DNA from: JBGZEX01 sp041846495
GTDB taxonomy: Bacteria; Bacteroidota; Bacteroidia; Bacteroidales; Marinifilaceae
DNA length: 25,086 nt
Reading direction: 5' to 3'
NCBI GenBank assembly: GCA_041846495.1
Contig: JBGZEX010000002.1
Span: 1 to 25,086, forward strand
In this document: one piece after another, positions 24,911-25,086 of the stretch
Layout: every line of letters begins with the position of its first letter
Numbering within the stretch: position 1 is the stretch's first letter
Translations under genes and position numbers: made by a program
Notes under the pieces: generated by a model
What the model was told of the DNA's origin: nothing
Seen by the model: only the letters and a program-made list of their open reading frames with translations
Databases searched by the model: none

Positions 24911-25086
24911 GGCAGGTCTTCTGACTCGTTCCGGATTCCACAGCCTTCCCCTTCCGCAAACCGAAGAGTGGCAAAAGAACGCAAAACCCTCGATGGAACT
25001 TACAGCCGAGGGGACAGTTCCGGACTCCCACCGAATTCCCTATCAAGCGCTTCGCCCGATCTCTTAAGGGGGAAGCATCACCAAAA
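24911..25086 (-). promoter_or_regulatory. Cobalamin (vitamin B12) riboswitch upstream of abfD
   Basis: On the minus strand the conserved blocks of the B12 riboswitch occur in order: GGTG near 25082-25079, GGGAATTCGGTG (25040-25029), GAGTCCGGAACTGTCCCC (25027-25010), CTGTAA after it, GCCACTC (24972-24966), GGGGAAGGC (24951-24943), and the B12 box AGTCAGAAGACCTGCC (24926-24911). The 5' strand of stem P1 is expected just beyond the window edge. The aptamer faces abfD, the first gene of the 4-hydroxybutyrate operon, 176 nt away with no credible gene between. Known B12 riboswitches almost always lower expression when adenosylcobalamin or methylcobalamin binds. Assignment of the aptamer is firm; its control of this operon follows from position. 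Confidence 0.95.

Noticed and set aside
24685..24924. Plus-strand frame of 79 codons at the abfD leader
   Set aside because: Antisense to the abfD start and the B12 box, no promoter or domain seen.
24739..24984. Small minus-strand frame of 81 codons over the riboswitch
   Set aside because: It covers conserved aptamer blocks, and the base conservation is explained by RNA structure; the peptide has no recognisable features.
1..25086. CRISPR arrays, insertion sequences, phage genes or tRNA genes
   Set aside because: No regularly spaced repeats, transposase or integrase frames, attachment-like duplications or cloverleaf patterns were seen.

Overview
The window comes from an anaerobic member of the Bacteroidales. 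The support is: promoters of the Bacteroidetes type (TAnnTTTG near -7), no Shine-Dalgarno sequences, DUF1573 and OlsF-like proteins, and a succinate-to-4-hydroxybutyryl-CoA gene cluster that, from memory, has the same order as in Porphyromonas gingivalis. A butyrate-forming genus near Porphyromonas or Odoribacter is likely, but the species cannot be named from this sequence.

Layout. Positions 1-1562 (minus) hold rpsO and the N-terminal half of pnp. Positions 1713-7758 (plus) form a tight four-gene run: a secreted DUF1573 protein, an acyl-CoA synthetase, FtsK and a CPBP membrane protease. Next on the plus strand are a secreted C1B-type cysteine peptidase (own promoter and terminator) and a flavodiiron protein. 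Positions 10347-14255 (minus) carry recF, then a DUF721 gene, a fused OlsF-like acyltransferase and a LysE-family exporter. Positions 14436-17188 hold a membrane-anchored TPR protein (plus), a DNA-alkyl methyltransferase (minus) and a two-gene unit for cell-envelope proteins (minus). glyA (plus) and a small CWC zinc-ribbon-like protein (minus) share one bidirectional terminator.

The most interesting region is 19083-25086, all on the minus strand. A nearly complete cobalamin riboswitch lies upstream of an operon in the order abfD (4-hydroxybutyryl-CoA dehydratase), a NifU C-terminal Fe-S protein, a 4-hydroxybutyrate CoA-transferase, 4-hydroxybutyrate dehydrogenase and sucD (CoA-dependent succinate semialdehyde dehydrogenase), closed by an 11-bp-stem terminator. 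Together the enzymes take succinyl-CoA through succinate semialdehyde and 4-hydroxybutyrate to crotonyl-CoA, and so towards butyrate. None of these enzymes uses B12. The competing use of succinyl-CoA, methylmalonyl-CoA mutase to propionate, does. The layout therefore suggests that B12 decides the fate of succinyl-CoA: with B12 the operon is repressed and propionate is made, without B12 the butyrate branch opens. The riboswitch and operon are seen directly; the carbon-switch role is inference.

Other points worth a look: a perfect 44-bp palindrome next to about 200 bp of unexplained sequence upstream of glyA, a Tyr in place of the expected catalytic His in the OlsF-like acyltransferase domain, and candidate mutually exclusive hairpins between the riboswitch and abfD. 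I found no insertion sequence, CRISPR array, tRNA or rRNA.
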